64,000 bases of DNA from JAMXLO01 sp963776505 (GTDB taxonomy: Bacteria; Pseudomonadota; Alphaproteobacteria; Acetobacterales; Acetobacteraceae): contig CAVZNH010000011.1 of assembly GCA_963776505.1 (NCBI GenBank), forward strand, positions 1-64,000, read 5' to 3'. Shown piece after piece: positions 29,512 to 40,750 of the stretch. Both the position numbers and the translations under genes were made by a program. A model generated the notes under the pieces. The model was given only the letters and a program-made list of their open reading frames with translations, was not told the DNA's origin and searched no databases. The stretch's first letter is position 1. Each line of letters opens with the position of its first letter.

Positions 29512-30093
29512 GACGTCGACTCCCATTTGCCCTCCTCGAGGCCGTTGCCTTCGATGTCCGCCCCCAGCATCGCTGCATAGGTTGCCGCATCCGGCAGACA
29601 ACGCAACATCATAGACGCACGGCTTCACCCGCGCGGAACCCTCGCTCCACCAGAGTGCATCCGCGGTGCCGGTCGTGTCCTCCGGCAGGTCGGCTGCACC
29701 CAACGAGTCGAGGATCTCCTCCGGCGGCGTATCCTGTTCCAGCGCCGTGCGTCCAGCCGCTTCGCACATGTCGAGCCACGCCTCGCCGGCGGCGGCGGCG
29801 ATGCGGCGCGGGCCGAGTGCTGCGAAGGTCAGGGGAAAGTAGCGGCCGGCCCGATCCACGCTGGGCAGCATCAGGCCGAGCGCCGCCTGCGTGCCGCACA
29901 TGCCGGGCGGCAGGGTGAAGCGCCAGACCGGGGCTTCCAGAAACGCGGGCAGCCACGCGTCGCCCATCAACGACCGGCTGCCGGCCATCACCGATTGCAG
30001 CCAGTCATCCCAGGGATCGATGAAGTCGCGCGGCAGGCCGGCGCGGACGAAATCGCCGCGTGCCGGCAGCTTGCCGTAGAAGCCTGCAATCAC
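29508..30093 (-). CDS. tagF: T6SS negative regulator TagF (ImpM), frameshifted
   Basis: About 195 residues. GTG 30093 overlaps the tssM stop (GTGA). Family features are IAGFYGKLPARGDFVRAGLP, FIDPWDDWLQSVMAGSR, WLPAFLEAPVWRF, GLMLPSVDRAGRYFPLT and WWSEGSARVKP. An extra T near 29620 puts the end out of frame; restored, it reads LPDAATYAAMLGADIEGNGL and stops in an ATGA overlap with pppA. TagF represses assembly post-translationally through FHA. In Agrobacterium TagF and PppA are one protein; here, uncorrected, the frame also runs from tagF into pppA. Confidence 0.88.
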
Positions 30094-33000
30094 ATCGCCG
30101 GGCACTTGAAGTCTCGCAGCACGCCGGGAGCGAACGGGTTCAGCACCGACCCAGCCCGGATCTCGTACGAGGCATGGCGATCGCCGAGGGTGAAGTTCAG
30201 CGTGTAGCGATCGGCTGAATCGGTCTGTCGTCAGCGTGCCCTGCCCGAACAGCCGGAACAGTGCCCACGGGCCGGTTGGTCTGCAGCACCGGCGGCCCGC
30301 TGGACGGTGGCGGATCAAACACCAGCCGCACGCTGTTCATGCGGTTCGGTCCCGGCCAGGTCACCGACGTGGCACGCACCGGCCCATGTGCATAGACGAT
30401 GCTCAGGCCATCCAGGTCGAGCGTCACCTCTTGGCGTCGGTGTCCTTCGGCATGATGTCGAACCGCACGGTCGGCTGATTGCCGCCGCCGGCGAAGAACA
30501 GGTCGCGGATCTGCGACGCGCGCTGGAACTGCGCCAGATCGCTCGGGCGTGACCGGCGGCGCGACGCCGGCCACCGGCTGCGCCTTCCATGTCTCGCCCG
30601 AAGTATCGACGAAGTTCAGCAGGTTCTCGTTGAAGAACTTGTCCAGCAGATCCGCCGGTCGCGAACAGTCTGGCGAAATCATCCAGCGGGATGTCCTTGG
30701 TCGACCCGGCGGTGAACGGATAGCGGCCGGCAACCGCCTTGCTTGCACAGCAGGGCCGGGCCGCCCGGTGCGCCGAAGTTCTTCTTCGCCTGTGTCGAGC
30801 GCGCCGCATGCCGCGCAACTGGTTGCCGCTGATCGCCATCGCCTCCAGCCAGCGCCGCACCGGTTGCGGATCCTGGCTGGCCTCGGCCTGCAGGTTCTGC
30901 GCCGGGTCGTCGCCGCCGCCGGCAGCGGCCGCACCGCCCGCCGGTGCTCCCGCCAGTCGCGCAAGCTGCACCTGCAGATCGTTCAGCAGCTTCAGCGCGT
31001 TGTCGATCGGCGCGCCCGGTGGCCCTTGCCGACGAACGCGATCAGCGCGGCGTAGCGATCTTCGATCGCCTTGCCCGGGCGGTTCCGGCGGCGGACCGTT
31101 GACCTGCTCGAACAGGCCTTGCAGCGTCGCCGCGCCGGAGCCTGCCGCCTGCGACGCAGCCGTGCCGGCGCTCTGGGCGGCGCCCTGAACGGCACCGGCA
31201 ACGCCAGGCGGCGGGGGCGGCGGCTGCGTCAGGGTGAGCTGCCGCGTGATGCCGGCCAGCAGGTCGCGCATCGGCGACTGCGGCGAGGCCAGGATGTACA
31301 GTTCCTGCACCGCCTGCTGCAGGTTGCGCATCGGCTCGACGTCGAGATCGCCCAGCAGGGCGTCCCACTGCTTGGCGTAGTCGGCGGTGTAGAGCGCGAT
31401 CACGTCACGCTGCAGCGTCAGCACCTGCGGACTGGTCGGATCGATCTGCGCGTCCTTGCCCAGCACCCAGCTTTCGCTGGCCACCTGTATGGTGGCGGCG
31501 GGCAGGCTTGGGCAGCAGCACCTTGTGGAAGCCGTCGATGGTGAAGAAGCCGGGCACGCCCTCGGTCAGCGGCGCGCCGGAGCGGCGGATGAACACGCGC
31601 ACGCCCGATGCACCCGCGGCATCGGCCGGCCGCCAGGGCGGCAATGCGCGCGCCGGCTGCGAGCCCTTGATCGTGCTGTAGACACGGTCCGCCAGGGTCA
31701 CGCGGCTGAACGTGCGGCGCGCGTCCTCGATCAGCGCGCCGTCCAGCGGCACCTTCTCCAGCGGCTGGTCGAGCAGCGCGGCGAGGTGGCGCTCCAGGCT
31801 GTCGCGCAGGTCTTGCGCGGCCGGGCCAGGCCATTGCGACTGCCAGTCGAGGCTCATCCATTCCTTGACCAGGTCGCGGTCAAGCGGTCCAGCAGAGCCG
31901 AGCATCAGATAGACACGCGTCGCCTCGTAGAGGAACGCCGGCTGCTCGAAGTGCGCGCGCATCTGGCCTTCCAGCCGGACGATCAGCGCGCGGCAGCAGG
32001 ATGTGCTGCAGGCCGTGGTGATAGACCTCGCGCGCGCCGGCGCCGAGCTTGCCGGTCTGCGACAGGCCGGGGAACCACTGGAATGAGCGGCGGTGGGGCA
32101 TCGACGCCGAACGGCAGGGCGCGCGCCGTGATCGAGCAGCGGGGCGATCGCTGGCGAGCTGTGGCGTCGGCGACCGGATCGAGCTGGACCGACTGCGCCG
32201 ACCTGACATAGGCGGCGAGCGCGGCCTGTGATTGATCCACTGCGGCCTGGTTCGCCTGCCGCGTCTGCAGCAGCGCCGGCCGCGCCGCCCAGCACGACCA
32301 GCAGCGCGACCGCCGCGGCGCCGGCGCGGACAAGCACGTTGCGGCGGACCTGTGCGGGGTCGCGCGCGACCAGCATCGCCTCGCCGAAGATCACCTCCTT
32401 CAGCAGCCGGCTGAGGAAATAGCTGCGGCCCTGCTCCGGCCGCAGCGACGGCGCGCGCTGCGCATCGATGCCGAAGCTGCGCGCCATCGCGCCGGTCAGC
32501 CGATCGATCGGCGTGCCTTCCTGCGTGCCCGAGGTCAGGTAGGCGCCGCGCAGCACCGGCGCGGGATCGAGGCGGGAGCCGCCGAACGCCTCGGTGAGGA
32601 ATTCGCCGAGCGGCGCGGCGAGGCTCGCGACCTGCGCGGGGAAGCCGGCGATCATGGTGCGGCGGTCGGGGCTGCGTTCGGCCTGCAGCCGGTCGAGCAG
32701 GCGCTGGTTCAGCCGCTCGACCAGCAATGGCGAACTCGCCGCCGAACAGGCCGGCGGTGCCGGCCTCGGTCTTGTTCAGCGGGAAGGTGACGCCCCAGAC
32801 CTGCCCGCGCCGCTCGCGATCGAGGTCGTCGAAGAACTCGGTGAAGCCGGCGATCAGGTCGGCCTTGGTGAACAGCGCATAGACCGGCACGCGCACGCCA
32901 AGCTGGTCGTACAGTTCCTTGACCCGGCGGCGGATCGCGCGGGCATGCGCGAGCCGTTCCGCGGCGGGTGCGGCGGCGATATCGGACAATGCGATCGCGA

Positions 33001-33641
33001 CCAGCACGCCGTTCAGCGGCTGGCGGGCGCGGGTGCGCTTCAGCAGGCCGAGGAAGGCCTGCCAGCCCGCCTTGTCCACCGCCGCGTCGGAATCCTGCGT
33101 GGTGTAGCGGCCGGCGGTGTCGATCAGCACCGCGCTCTCGGTGAACCACCAGTCGCACATGCGCGTGCCGCCGACGCCGGCGACCGCGCTCTGCCCCATC
33201 TCGGCGGCGAGCGGGAACGACAGGTCGGCGTTCAGCAGCGCGGTGGTCTTGCCGGCGCCGGGCGGGCCGATGATCACGTACCACGGCTGCTCGTAGAGAT
33301 AGCCGCGCGAGCCGGATGCCTTCTTCAGCAGCGCCAGCGCGGTGGTCAGCTTCTCGCGCATCGCCGCGACTTCCTCGGCGGACGCGGCGGCGGTGGGATC
33401 GGCCTGGACCGCGGTGACGCCCTTGACCAGAGCGGCCTCGTTCTTCCTGCGCCGGCGATCGAGCCAGAAGTTCACGCCCAGCCCAGATCAGCACCATCAC
33501 CGCGATGACGATGGCGCGGGGATCCAATCTTCCAGGAACGACAGGAACGGGCCGAACAGCCAGACCAGCACGCGCGAGCAGCGCGACGCCGATGAAGGTC
33601 AGGAACCAGCGGGAGCCGAGAAAGCGCAGGACGGCACGCAT
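30090..33641 (-). CDS. tssM: T6SS membrane-complex protein TssM (IcmF/ImpL), heavily frameshifted
   Basis: Inner-membrane channel core, about 1180 residues. Start ATG 33641 (MRAVLRFLGSRWFLTFIGVA) with membrane helices. The cytoplasmic NTPase-like domain has Walker A GPPGAGKTTALLN, followed by GGTRMCDWWFTESAVLIDTA. Then VPVYALFTKADLIAGFTEFF, a third membrane region (VRAGAAAVALLVVLG) and a long periplasmic part. The end (NPFAPGVLRDFKCPAM) is the family's terminal motif. I count at least eight frame changes, the most of any gene here, in line with its length. Sits between tssL (3 bases) and tagF (overlap). Confidence 0.9.
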
Positions 33642-33644
33642 GGT

Positions 33645-35053
33645 CTAGCCCTGCCTCCGCAGCACGACCTCGATGCGGCGGTTCTCGTCGCGGCCCTGCT
33701 GGCGTGGCGTTGGACGCCAGCGGATCGGCGTCCGCGTGACCCTGCGCCGCGACGCGGCCGGGATCGCCGAGGGCACGCGCGATGATCGCCTGCGCCGCCT
33801 CGGCGCGCGCCGTGGAGAGCTGGAAGTTGGACGGGAACTGCACCGTGTGGATCGGCTGGTTGTCGGTGTAGCCGTCGACCGTCACGGGGCCCTTCTCGGC
33901 CTTCAGCGCCTCGCCGATCCGTTGCAGCAGGCGGATAGTAGCTGCGCTGCCACCGTGGCGCTGCCGGAGGCGAACATGCCGGCGTTGCGGATGCGCACGA
34001 TCGGCATGGCGTGGTCGCCGAGCACGGTGACCAGCCCCTGGTCGATCTCCGGCTTGAGGAAGACGTAGAGCGGATCGGCGACCGGCGGCCTTCGGCGGCG
34101 GCGGCGGCGGGCGTCACCGGCGCGGCGCGGGCGATCTGCGGCATGTGCGCGAGCGGCGCGCCGAGCAGTTGCGCGAACACCTCGTCGGAGGCGGCGTTGA
34201 GCCCGGTGGAGAACCAGACGAACAGCCCGCCGATCACCGCGAGCGCCGACGGCACCCATCACCCAGGTCGGCACCATGGCGCGCGCCGGGCGGTAGGGCG
34301 CCTGCACGCCCTGCCAGTGCGGCGCCAGCGCCGGATCGGTGCGCCTGCCGCTGGCGCACGATGATGGTGTAGAGGTCCTCGCGCAGCCGATCGAGTTCGC
34401 CGGGACCGCGCGGCGACAGCCGGTAGCGTCCCTGGAAGCCGAGGCTGAGGCAGAGGTACATCAGCTCCAGCACCGGCAGGAACGTGCCGGGGTTCTGCCG
34501 AAGCTGGGCGAGCAGGTCGAAGAAGCGCTCGCCGCTGCGCACCTCCTGGTGGAAGGTCGAGACCAGCGAGCGCGCCGCCCAGCCGCCGCTGCTGCCCCAG
34601 GGCGTGTTCAGCACCACATCGTCGAGGCTGGCGCACAGCGCGTAGTGCGCGGGACGCAGCTGGTCGATCGGCACGCCGCCGTCGCGCGCCGCCTGCTCGA
34701 ACGCGCGGATCTGCTGGATGGCGCGTTCGCGCAGGTCGCCGGGATCCGGCTGGCTGTAGGTGTTGCGCAGGCGGCCGAGCAGCTGCAGCAGCGGCGCCGC
34801 GGCCGCGATCAGCGGGTTGAGGCCGAAGCTGATCGTTTCCGCGCCCTCCGCCGGGATCGGCGCGGCAGCGCGCGCGGCGCGGGAGTCGCGGAGCGGCGTG
34901 TGGCGCTGCGAAGGCGGTGCGGCGCGGCGCCGGCCGGCGTGCGGTGCGGCGCGGGCGGAGACGGTGCGTCGCGTCGTCCGCTCCGGGGACGGGGTCGGAT
35001 GACGGTGCGGTCGCTCGTCGTCCGGGCTTCGGCAGAAGGGGATTGTCGCTCAT
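33645..35053 (-). CDS. tssL: T6SS protein TssL (DotU/ImpK) with C-terminal OmpA domain, frameshifted
   Basis: ATG 35053 (MSDNPLLPKPGRR). The DotU domain is clear in LRPAHYALCASLDDVVLNTP, LVSTFHQEVRSGERFFDLLA and LELMYLCLSLGFQGRYRLSP. One membrane helix follows (ALAVIGGLFVWFSTGLN), then a periplasmic OmpA-like peptidoglycan-binding domain (MTVDGYTDNQPIHTVQFPSN, ending ENRRIEVVLRRQG). This is the extended form of TssL that can hold the cell wall itself. Several shifts lie between 35000 and 33700. Nine bases separate it from tssK. Confidence 0.9.
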
Positions 35054-35062
35054 GCGCGTGTC

Positions 35063-36387
35063 TCATCCGCGGATCGCCCAAAGTTCCAGCCGCAGATTGG
35101 GGAAATCGCCCGACACGTGGATCGCGAAGCCGCCGGAGTTCTGCATCTGCTGCCAGTGCGGACTGGCACGATCCAGCTCGAAATACGTGGCGCCGGCGTA
35201 GAACGGCAGTTGCCGCGGCGCCACCGGCAGCGGCCGCACCGCGATGCCCGGCAGCGCCACGTTCACCAGCTCGCGGATGTGCTCCACCGCGCCGATCTTC
35301 ACCTGCGAGGGGAACAGCCGGCGCAACTGCTCGGCCTGCACGTCCGCCTGCACCGTCAGCACGAAGTTCGACGCGCGCAGGATCGAGCGGTCGGTGATCG
35401 GCCCGACGCGCACGCCGTGCCGCGCCTCGCGCAGCGGGATCGCGATCGCCGTCGCCTCCAGCACCGCCGACAGCGCGCGCCGCAGATCGGCCACCACCGG
35501 GCGCGAAGCTGCGCTGCAGATCGTCGTGGCGATAGGCGGGATAGGCAGTCGGCCGCCGCGTCTCGAGGAATGTCGCGAACTCGCCCGCCATCTGCACCAG
35601 CGCGGTGTACAGCGACTCGGGATGCAGGTTCGCGGCGTCCGCCCAGTGCGCCAGCACGTTCTGCCAGCCGTTGATCGATTGCAGCAGCAGGAAGTCGGCC
35701 ACCTGCGCGACGCCGGCCTGGCCCGGCGCGGTCATGCGCGCGGCCAGCGCCTCGCCACGCTGGTTCAGCATGCCGGACAGCTCGGCGATCAGTCCCGCCA
35801 GCGGCGCGGCGGCGGAGCACACCAGCGACGGCGGAATCCACCGTTCATCGAGGATGATGCGGCGATCGGCGGTGACCTCGGTCACGCGCGCCAGGCCGAT
35901 GCACAGATAGCCGGTGCGTTCGTCGGTCTCCAGCAGATAGCGCATGCGCAGCCGGCCCGACCTGCAACTCGGCGGGCTGCGGCGACGCCGAATGCGTGTC
36001 GTACGCCTCGAACGGCCGCGCGGCGTAGCGGCCCTCGGTGGCGCTGTCGGCGACCTCGACCGCGCCCGCCTGGCGGATCGGCAGCGCGAGATAGACCAGC
36101 ACGTTGCGCGCGCTGTCCGGCAGTTCGAGCGGCGGCGGATGGTCGGTCTCGCCGGGCAGCGAGAACGGCGTGCCGTCCTCGAACACGCCGGCGGCGGAGG
36201 CCAGCGCGAAGCGGCCGGTGCCAAGCAGGTCGCGATCCAGCGCGTAATCGACCAGGCCCCAGGGATGCGGCCGCAGCGCCTGCACGCGTCCGCGCACAAG
36301 CTGCTCCGTCCAGCGATCCTGCTGCTGGAAGTGCTGCGTGCGCAGGAACATGCCTTCCTGCCAGACCACGCGGTTCGTCCAGCTCAT
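35063..36387 (-). CDS. tssK: T6SS baseplate connector TssK (ImpJ/VasE), frameshifted
   Basis: About 441 residues. ATG 36387 gives MSWTNRVVWQEGMFLRTQHF QQQDRW, a hallmark TssK start. Later parts are MRYLLETDERTGYLCIGLAR, ILDERWIPPSLVC, LLLQSINGWQNVLAHWAD and the end GGFAIHVSGDFPNLRLELWA. Shifts near 35950 and 35505 break it into three frames. TssK trimers join the baseplate to the TssJLM membrane complex. The operon order K-L-M is conserved. Confidence 0.93.
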
Positions 36388-36421
36388 CGATCGGTTTCCC
36401 CCTGGCCGCGCCCGCGCCAGG

Positions 36422-36886
36422 TCAGCCGGGCTTCAGCGTGATAGCAAGTTTGCCGACATTCAGGGTGAGTTTCGTCGGCCCGCTGTCGGCGGCCGGCGCA
36501 TCGGCGCGCCACTGCGCATTGTCGATGTCGCGGTACAGCACGACCACGCCGATGGCCTGCACACCGGTCTTGAGCTCGAACTGTCTTGGTCTGCGTCTCG
36601 CCGGGCGACAGCACAAATTCCTGTGAGCCGGCGCTGTCCTGACCCAGCGTCTGCTGCTCGTGCTCGGTCAGCGCGAACACGTCGACGCGCTCGAACTTCG
36701 CGGTCTGCGTCAACTGGTAGATGCGCACCGCGACCGGCTGCGGCCTTGCCGTCGGTGTCCGGGTTCTGCTCGGCGCTGCCGATCATCGTGAGGGTCAGCA
36801 CGGGCGGCGGCTTCGGCTTTGGCCCGCCGCAGTTGGCCAGCGCCAGCGCGGCCAGCAGCGGCAGCAGGCTAGCGGCGACGGATCAT
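36422..36886 (-). CDS. tssJ: T6SS outer-membrane lipoprotein TssJ (VasD), frameshifted
   Basis: About 153 residues. ATG 36886 overlaps the expected fha stop by four bases. A disturbed base near 36871 creates an early stop (MIRRR). Past it, SLLPLLAALALANCGG is a lipoprotein signal with lipobox Cys. The mature part reads LTLTMIGSAEQNPDTDGK, VRIYQLTQTAKFERVDVFAL, EFVLSPGETQ and the end TLNVGKLAITLKPG, spread over three frames. The RIYQL and 'VF.L' motifs are typical of TssJ, which anchors TssM to the outer membrane. Confidence 0.85.
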
Positions 36887-38344
36887 TGCCGCTCCCTCGC
36901 GCGAAATGTCGTGCAGCGAACGCTCATAGGCGCGGGCGAACGCCTTGCCGAACACGCTGTCGAAGTCGTCGGCCAGCGCCTGCACGGTGCGGGCGTGCAG
37001 CGCCTCGTAGGCGTCCCAGGCGCGCGCCTTCTTCTGCGCCGGCAGCAACGACATGCCGCCGCCCTGTTCGGCCTGGGCGCGCAGCTTCGCCGGAGCCAGC
37101 CCATCCAGCAGCGTGCGCACCGCCGCCTGCATCGCCGCGATCGAGGCCAGCTCGTGCAGCCTGATGTCGCGCAGCGCATCCGCCACCGCCTCGTGCGGCG
37201 CCATGTCGGTGCGGCGTCCGGTTCCGAGCAGCGCGGCCAGCGCATCGTCGTCGCCGGCGGAGAATTTCAGCGGGTTGTTGCCGCGCGCCTGGATCATCGT
37301 CTGCTCGATGCGGAACTCGCTCTTGATCTGAGCGCGGGCGATCAGCACGGCGCGCAGGCCGGCGACCAGGTTGCGGAACGCCTTGCCCAACGCGAGCATC
37401 GTCGCGGGCGGATCCTTGGGATGCGCGTCCTGCAGGCCGACGCCTTCGAGGAATGCCGCGAGCAGCGCGCCGTCGTCGGCAACCGCTTCCGGCTCCGTCG
37501 GCGGTTGGCGCGCGGCGTGGCGGCGGCGACCGGAGCGTGGCGGCGCGGTTCGGCCGGTTCGTCGGGCTTCGACGACAGGTGGCGCGGCCTTCGGCGCACG
37601 CCAGCGCGGCGGAGGTGGTGGCGCGGCAGGTCGGTCTGCGGCGGTTGCCGGCGCTGGGCGGCGAGATGCCCTCCAGCAGGTCCTTGTCCCAGTCGTCCGG
37701 CAGCAGGTCGTCGCCCGGAATGACGCCGCCAGCATGCAGCGGCATCTGGCCGACCTGTGCCGGCGGGTGGAACGCGTCCTGCATCGCCGGCGAATTGTCC
37801 GCCTGCGTGGGGCCGCGGAACGGCGTCTCGTGCGGTCTCGGACGCCAGCGGATCGAAAGTCATGCGGCAGTTGCGCCGAGGCTGGCGAGATGCTCAGGCT
37901 CGGATGGTCCGGCTCGTCGAACGGATTGCGCTGCCGCCCGGCCGGCCCGAACGGGTCCATCGCGAACGGATCGGCCGAAACGGGACTGGCCGCCGCGGCA
38001 AGCAGGGCCCGGCACGCGCAATCGTCTTCGTCCACCAGCCGCATCTCGATTTCGTAGGCGCCGACGCGCACGCGGTCGCCGTCGCGCAGGCTGCGCAGGT
38101 CGCCGGCGCCGATGGGATCGTTTTCGCGGTTGAGAAAAGTGCCGTTGGTCGAGGTGTCGGCGAGCTGCCATGACCCGCCGCGGAACGCCACGGCGAAGTG
38201 TCGCTTGGACAGCAGCCGCTCGGGATCGGGCAGCACCCAGTCGACGCCAGGCCCGCGCCCGACGGAGAATTCCCCGCCGGTGACATTGCGGGTCTCGGGT
38301 GCCACCGCGTCCGGGCAGCGCAGGACCGTCATCGTCAGTTGCAT
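36883..38344 (-). CDS. fha: T6SS FHA-domain protein (Fha/TagH, ImpI), frameshifted
   Basis: About 486 residues, ATG 38344 (MQLTMTVLRCPDAVAPETRN). An N-terminal FHA domain carries SVGRGPGVDWVLPDPERLLSK with SKRH and the TSTNGTFLN motif that bind phosphothreonine. A proline-rich, poorly framed middle follows, then the conserved T6SS FHA C-terminal domain (LLAAFLEGVGLQ, RAVLIARAQIKSEFRIEQTM, WDAYEALHARTVQALADDFD). Shifts cluster between 37900 and 37500 and near the end. It senses kinase signalling to start secretion. First gene of the operon; a 17-bp tandem repeat straddles its start. Confidence 0.9.
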
Positions 38345-38363
38345 GGCATCGTCAGTTGCATGG
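38330..38363. repeat. 17-bp tandem duplication over the fha start codon
   Basis: CATCGTCAGTTGCATGG occurs twice back to back (38330-38346 and 38347-38363). The duplication gives a second ATG on the minus strand that opens an 8-codon frame (MQLTMPCN) ending on top of the fha start. Confidence 0.8.
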
Positions 38364-38564
38364 TCTCAATCGCAATGCGTTTCTGCGGGCCGCCGGTCAA
38401 GGCCACCCGCGCCACATTACGCCCACTTTCAACGCAGCGGCGCAATCTTTCTTCCCGCTCCGTAACGTCGCCGCGAACTGCGTGCGGTGCTGTGTGATGA
38501 TGCGCCAACGCTCCCCCTCCCCTTGCGGGAGGGGGCCGCACCCGCCACAGCCCCGTCAAACCCA
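38364..38564. other. Intergenic region upstream of fha
   Basis: About 200 bases between the fha start and the SDR gene stop. It should hold the promoter of the first T6SS operon, but no clear -35/-10 pair can be called. A REP-like palindrome (CCCTCCCCTTGCGGGAGGGGG) lies around 38514-38537. Confidence 0.45.
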
Positions 38565-39314
38565 TCACAGCATGACCGTGCCGCCGTCCACAGCGATTGT
38601 CTGTCCGGTGACGAAGCAGCTGCCATCCGAGATCAGCCATGCCACCGTGCCGGTCAGGTCCGCCGGCTCCAGCGTCCGCTGGATCGACTGACCCGCGCGG
38701 ACCACCTCCAGTCCGCGATCCAGCCGTTCGCCAAAGAATTCGGCGGTGCCCTCGGTCATCACCGCACTCGGCGCGACAGCATTCACCCGGATGTTGTCAC
38801 GCCCGAGCTCGCGCGCGAGGCCGCGCGTCAGGCCGATCACCGCGGCCTTCGACGTGGTATAATGCAGGGCGAACGGCATGCCATACGTCGCGGCCAGCGA
38901 GGCGATGTTGATGATCGATCCGCCGCCCGACTGGCGCATCGCCGGCACCACCGCCTTGCAGCAGTTCCAGATGCCCTTGACGTTGACCGCCATCGTCGCA
39001 TCCCAATCGGCCTCGGCAATCTGGTTGAAGCGACCGCCGCGCAGCGAGCCATACAGCGCCGCGTTGTTGATCAGCGCGTCGATGCGGCCAAAGCGCTCCA
39101 TCGCCAGCTCGACCATGGAATCGGCGGATGCGATGTCGGTCACGTCCAGCGTGACGCCGACCGCGCCATTGCCGGCAGCGCTGGCGGCGGTGGTGCAGTC
39201 GGTGATGTCGCCGGCGACGATGCGCGCGCCGGCCTCGCCCAGGAAGCGGGCATATTCGAACCCCAGACCGCGCGCGGCCCCGGTGATCAGCACAACCTTG
39301 TCGGCAACGCTCAT
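38565..39314 (-). CDS. Short-chain dehydrogenase/reductase (SDR)
   Basis: 249 residues from ATG 39314 (MSVADKVVLITGAARGLGFE), with GGAGG 8 bases upstream. Classical SDR: TGAARGLG cofactor loop, D-I-T after beta 2-3, NNAALYGS, catalytic Ser in NIASLAATYGM, YTTSK catalytic Tyr/Lys, and GTVML end. The cofactor choice is not clear. Intact. It follows the FAD oxidase gene by 15 bases in the same direction, so the two probably act on one compound, identity unknown. Confidence 0.92.
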   Translation of the reverse strand: MSVADKVVLITGAARGLGFEYARFLGEAGARIVAGDITDCTTAASAAGNGAVGVTLDVTDIASADSMVELAMERFGRIDALINNAALYGSLRGGRFNQIAEADWDATMAVNVKGIWNCCKAVVPAMRQSGGGSIINIASLAATYGMPFALHYTTSKAAVIGLTRGLARELGRDNIRVNAVAPSAVMTEGTAEFFGERLDRGLEVVRAGQSIQRTLEPADLTGTVAWLISDGSCFVTGQTIAVDGGTVML

Positions 39315-39329
39315 CGCTGTGTCCTCCAA

Positions 39330-40647
39330 TCAGGCAGCACGTCCAAGACGAAACTCATCGACCATGTCGCGCACGCGATAGACCTGCACCAGACCTCGGA
39401 TCAGCGTCGGTGCAACGCGATGCCAGCCGAGTGGACGCAGCGGCGTCAACGGAAACACCGTCGCATCGTCGCGTGCGCCGCGCACCAGCGCAGCCAGATC
39501 GCGTCCCATCATCGTCGCCGCCGCGATACCGCGACCGTTGTATCCGAGACCGGCATACAGCCCCGGCGCAAGCTCGTGCAGGCGCGGGAAATGTTCGGTG
39601 GTCATCGCCACCCAACCGGTCCAGGCCTGCTGCCACCTCACACTACCGAGCTGTGGGAACATACGTCTGATGCGCGCATCGACGCGGCGCCAGTCGGCGC
39701 GCGGCTCGGCGCCGAAGCTCGGGCCGTGCGCGCTGCCGTGCAGCCGACCGTCGGGCAACATGCGCACGCCGGAATACAGCAGTCGCGTATCGGTCAGCGA
39801 CTGGCGCTCCGGCAGGATGGTGTGACGGACATTGTCGGACAGCGGTTCGGTGACGAACCCATGGCCGCGCATCGGGATGATGCTTTCGCGCAGCCCGGGC
39901 CACAGGTCGCCGGTATAGGCGTTGGTGGCGATCACCACGTTGTCCGCGGTCAGTCCGGCATTGCCGGCATCGATCGCCCAGCGTCCGTCGCGCCGCCGCA
40001 GATGCGCGCACCGGCGTTTGTGTATACAGCGCCGCGCCTGCTCCGGCGGCAGCGTGCGCCAGGCCGCGCGCATAGGCGAACGGGTTGATGTTGCCGCCGC
40101 GGCGATCGAGCGATGCCGCCGAATACAGCGACGAACCGATCGCCTCGGCGCAGCGCGCGCCTTCGAGCATCTCGACCGGTGCGCCGCGCTGCTGCCAGTA
40201 TTGCGTGCGGCGCTCCAGATCGCGCCGTCCGCTCGGCGAATGCGCGGCGAAGATCAGACCCGAGCGCATCCCCCAGCATTCGATGCCGTGCCGGCCGATC
40301 AGTTCGAACACCAGGTCGGGGCCGGCGGCAACAGCATCGACAATGCGTTGGCCGCGTTCGGTTCCGTAGTGGCGCAGAATGGCCTCGTGCCCGGGCTTCA
40401 GATACGGCACCACCTGACCGAACGCGCGTCCCGATGCGCCCCAGCCGATTTCCTTGGCCTCCAGCACCGCCACATCGACGCCTGCCTCGGCCAGATGCAG
40501 CGCGGTGGACAGTCCGGTGAAGCCGGCGCCGATGACGGCGGCCGCGACATGACGCTGTTCTTCCAGCTGCCGTGTCGGCGGAGGAGGTGGTGCTGCGCGG
40601 ACATACACATCGGGTGGGCCCGCTTGGTCGGACAACGGCGCGTGCAT
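39330..40647 (-). CDS. FAD-dependent amino acid/amine oxidase (DAO family), frameshifted
   Basis: About 438 residues. ATG 40647 (MHAPLSDQAGPPDVYVRAAP). The FAD site is VIGAGFTGLSTALHLAEAG, followed by VLEAKEIGWGASGRAFGQVV, the flavin-linked region typical of gamma-glutamylputrescine oxidase-like and glycine oxidase-like enzymes. A shift near 40010 joins to VVIATNAYTGDLWPGLRESI, PMRGHGFVTEPL and YAGLGYNGRGIAAATMMGRD. The motifs resemble PuuB-type oxidases, so a polyamine derivative or secondary amine is a plausible substrate; that is inference. Confidence 0.87.
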
Positions 40648-40750
40648 GCAACTGACGATGCAGCGTTCGCAACCGGCGGTAAATCCCTTGCCATGCGCGC
40701 CCGCGCTGCACGACACTTGTGTACACCGAGCGAATTGAGGCTGTGGATAC

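Noticed and set aside
28729..30318. A single 529-residue fusion covering the tssM tail, tagF and pppA
   Set aside because: The first part is a tssM tail in the wrong frame, and the tagF end fits its family only after a one-base correction that separates it from pppA.
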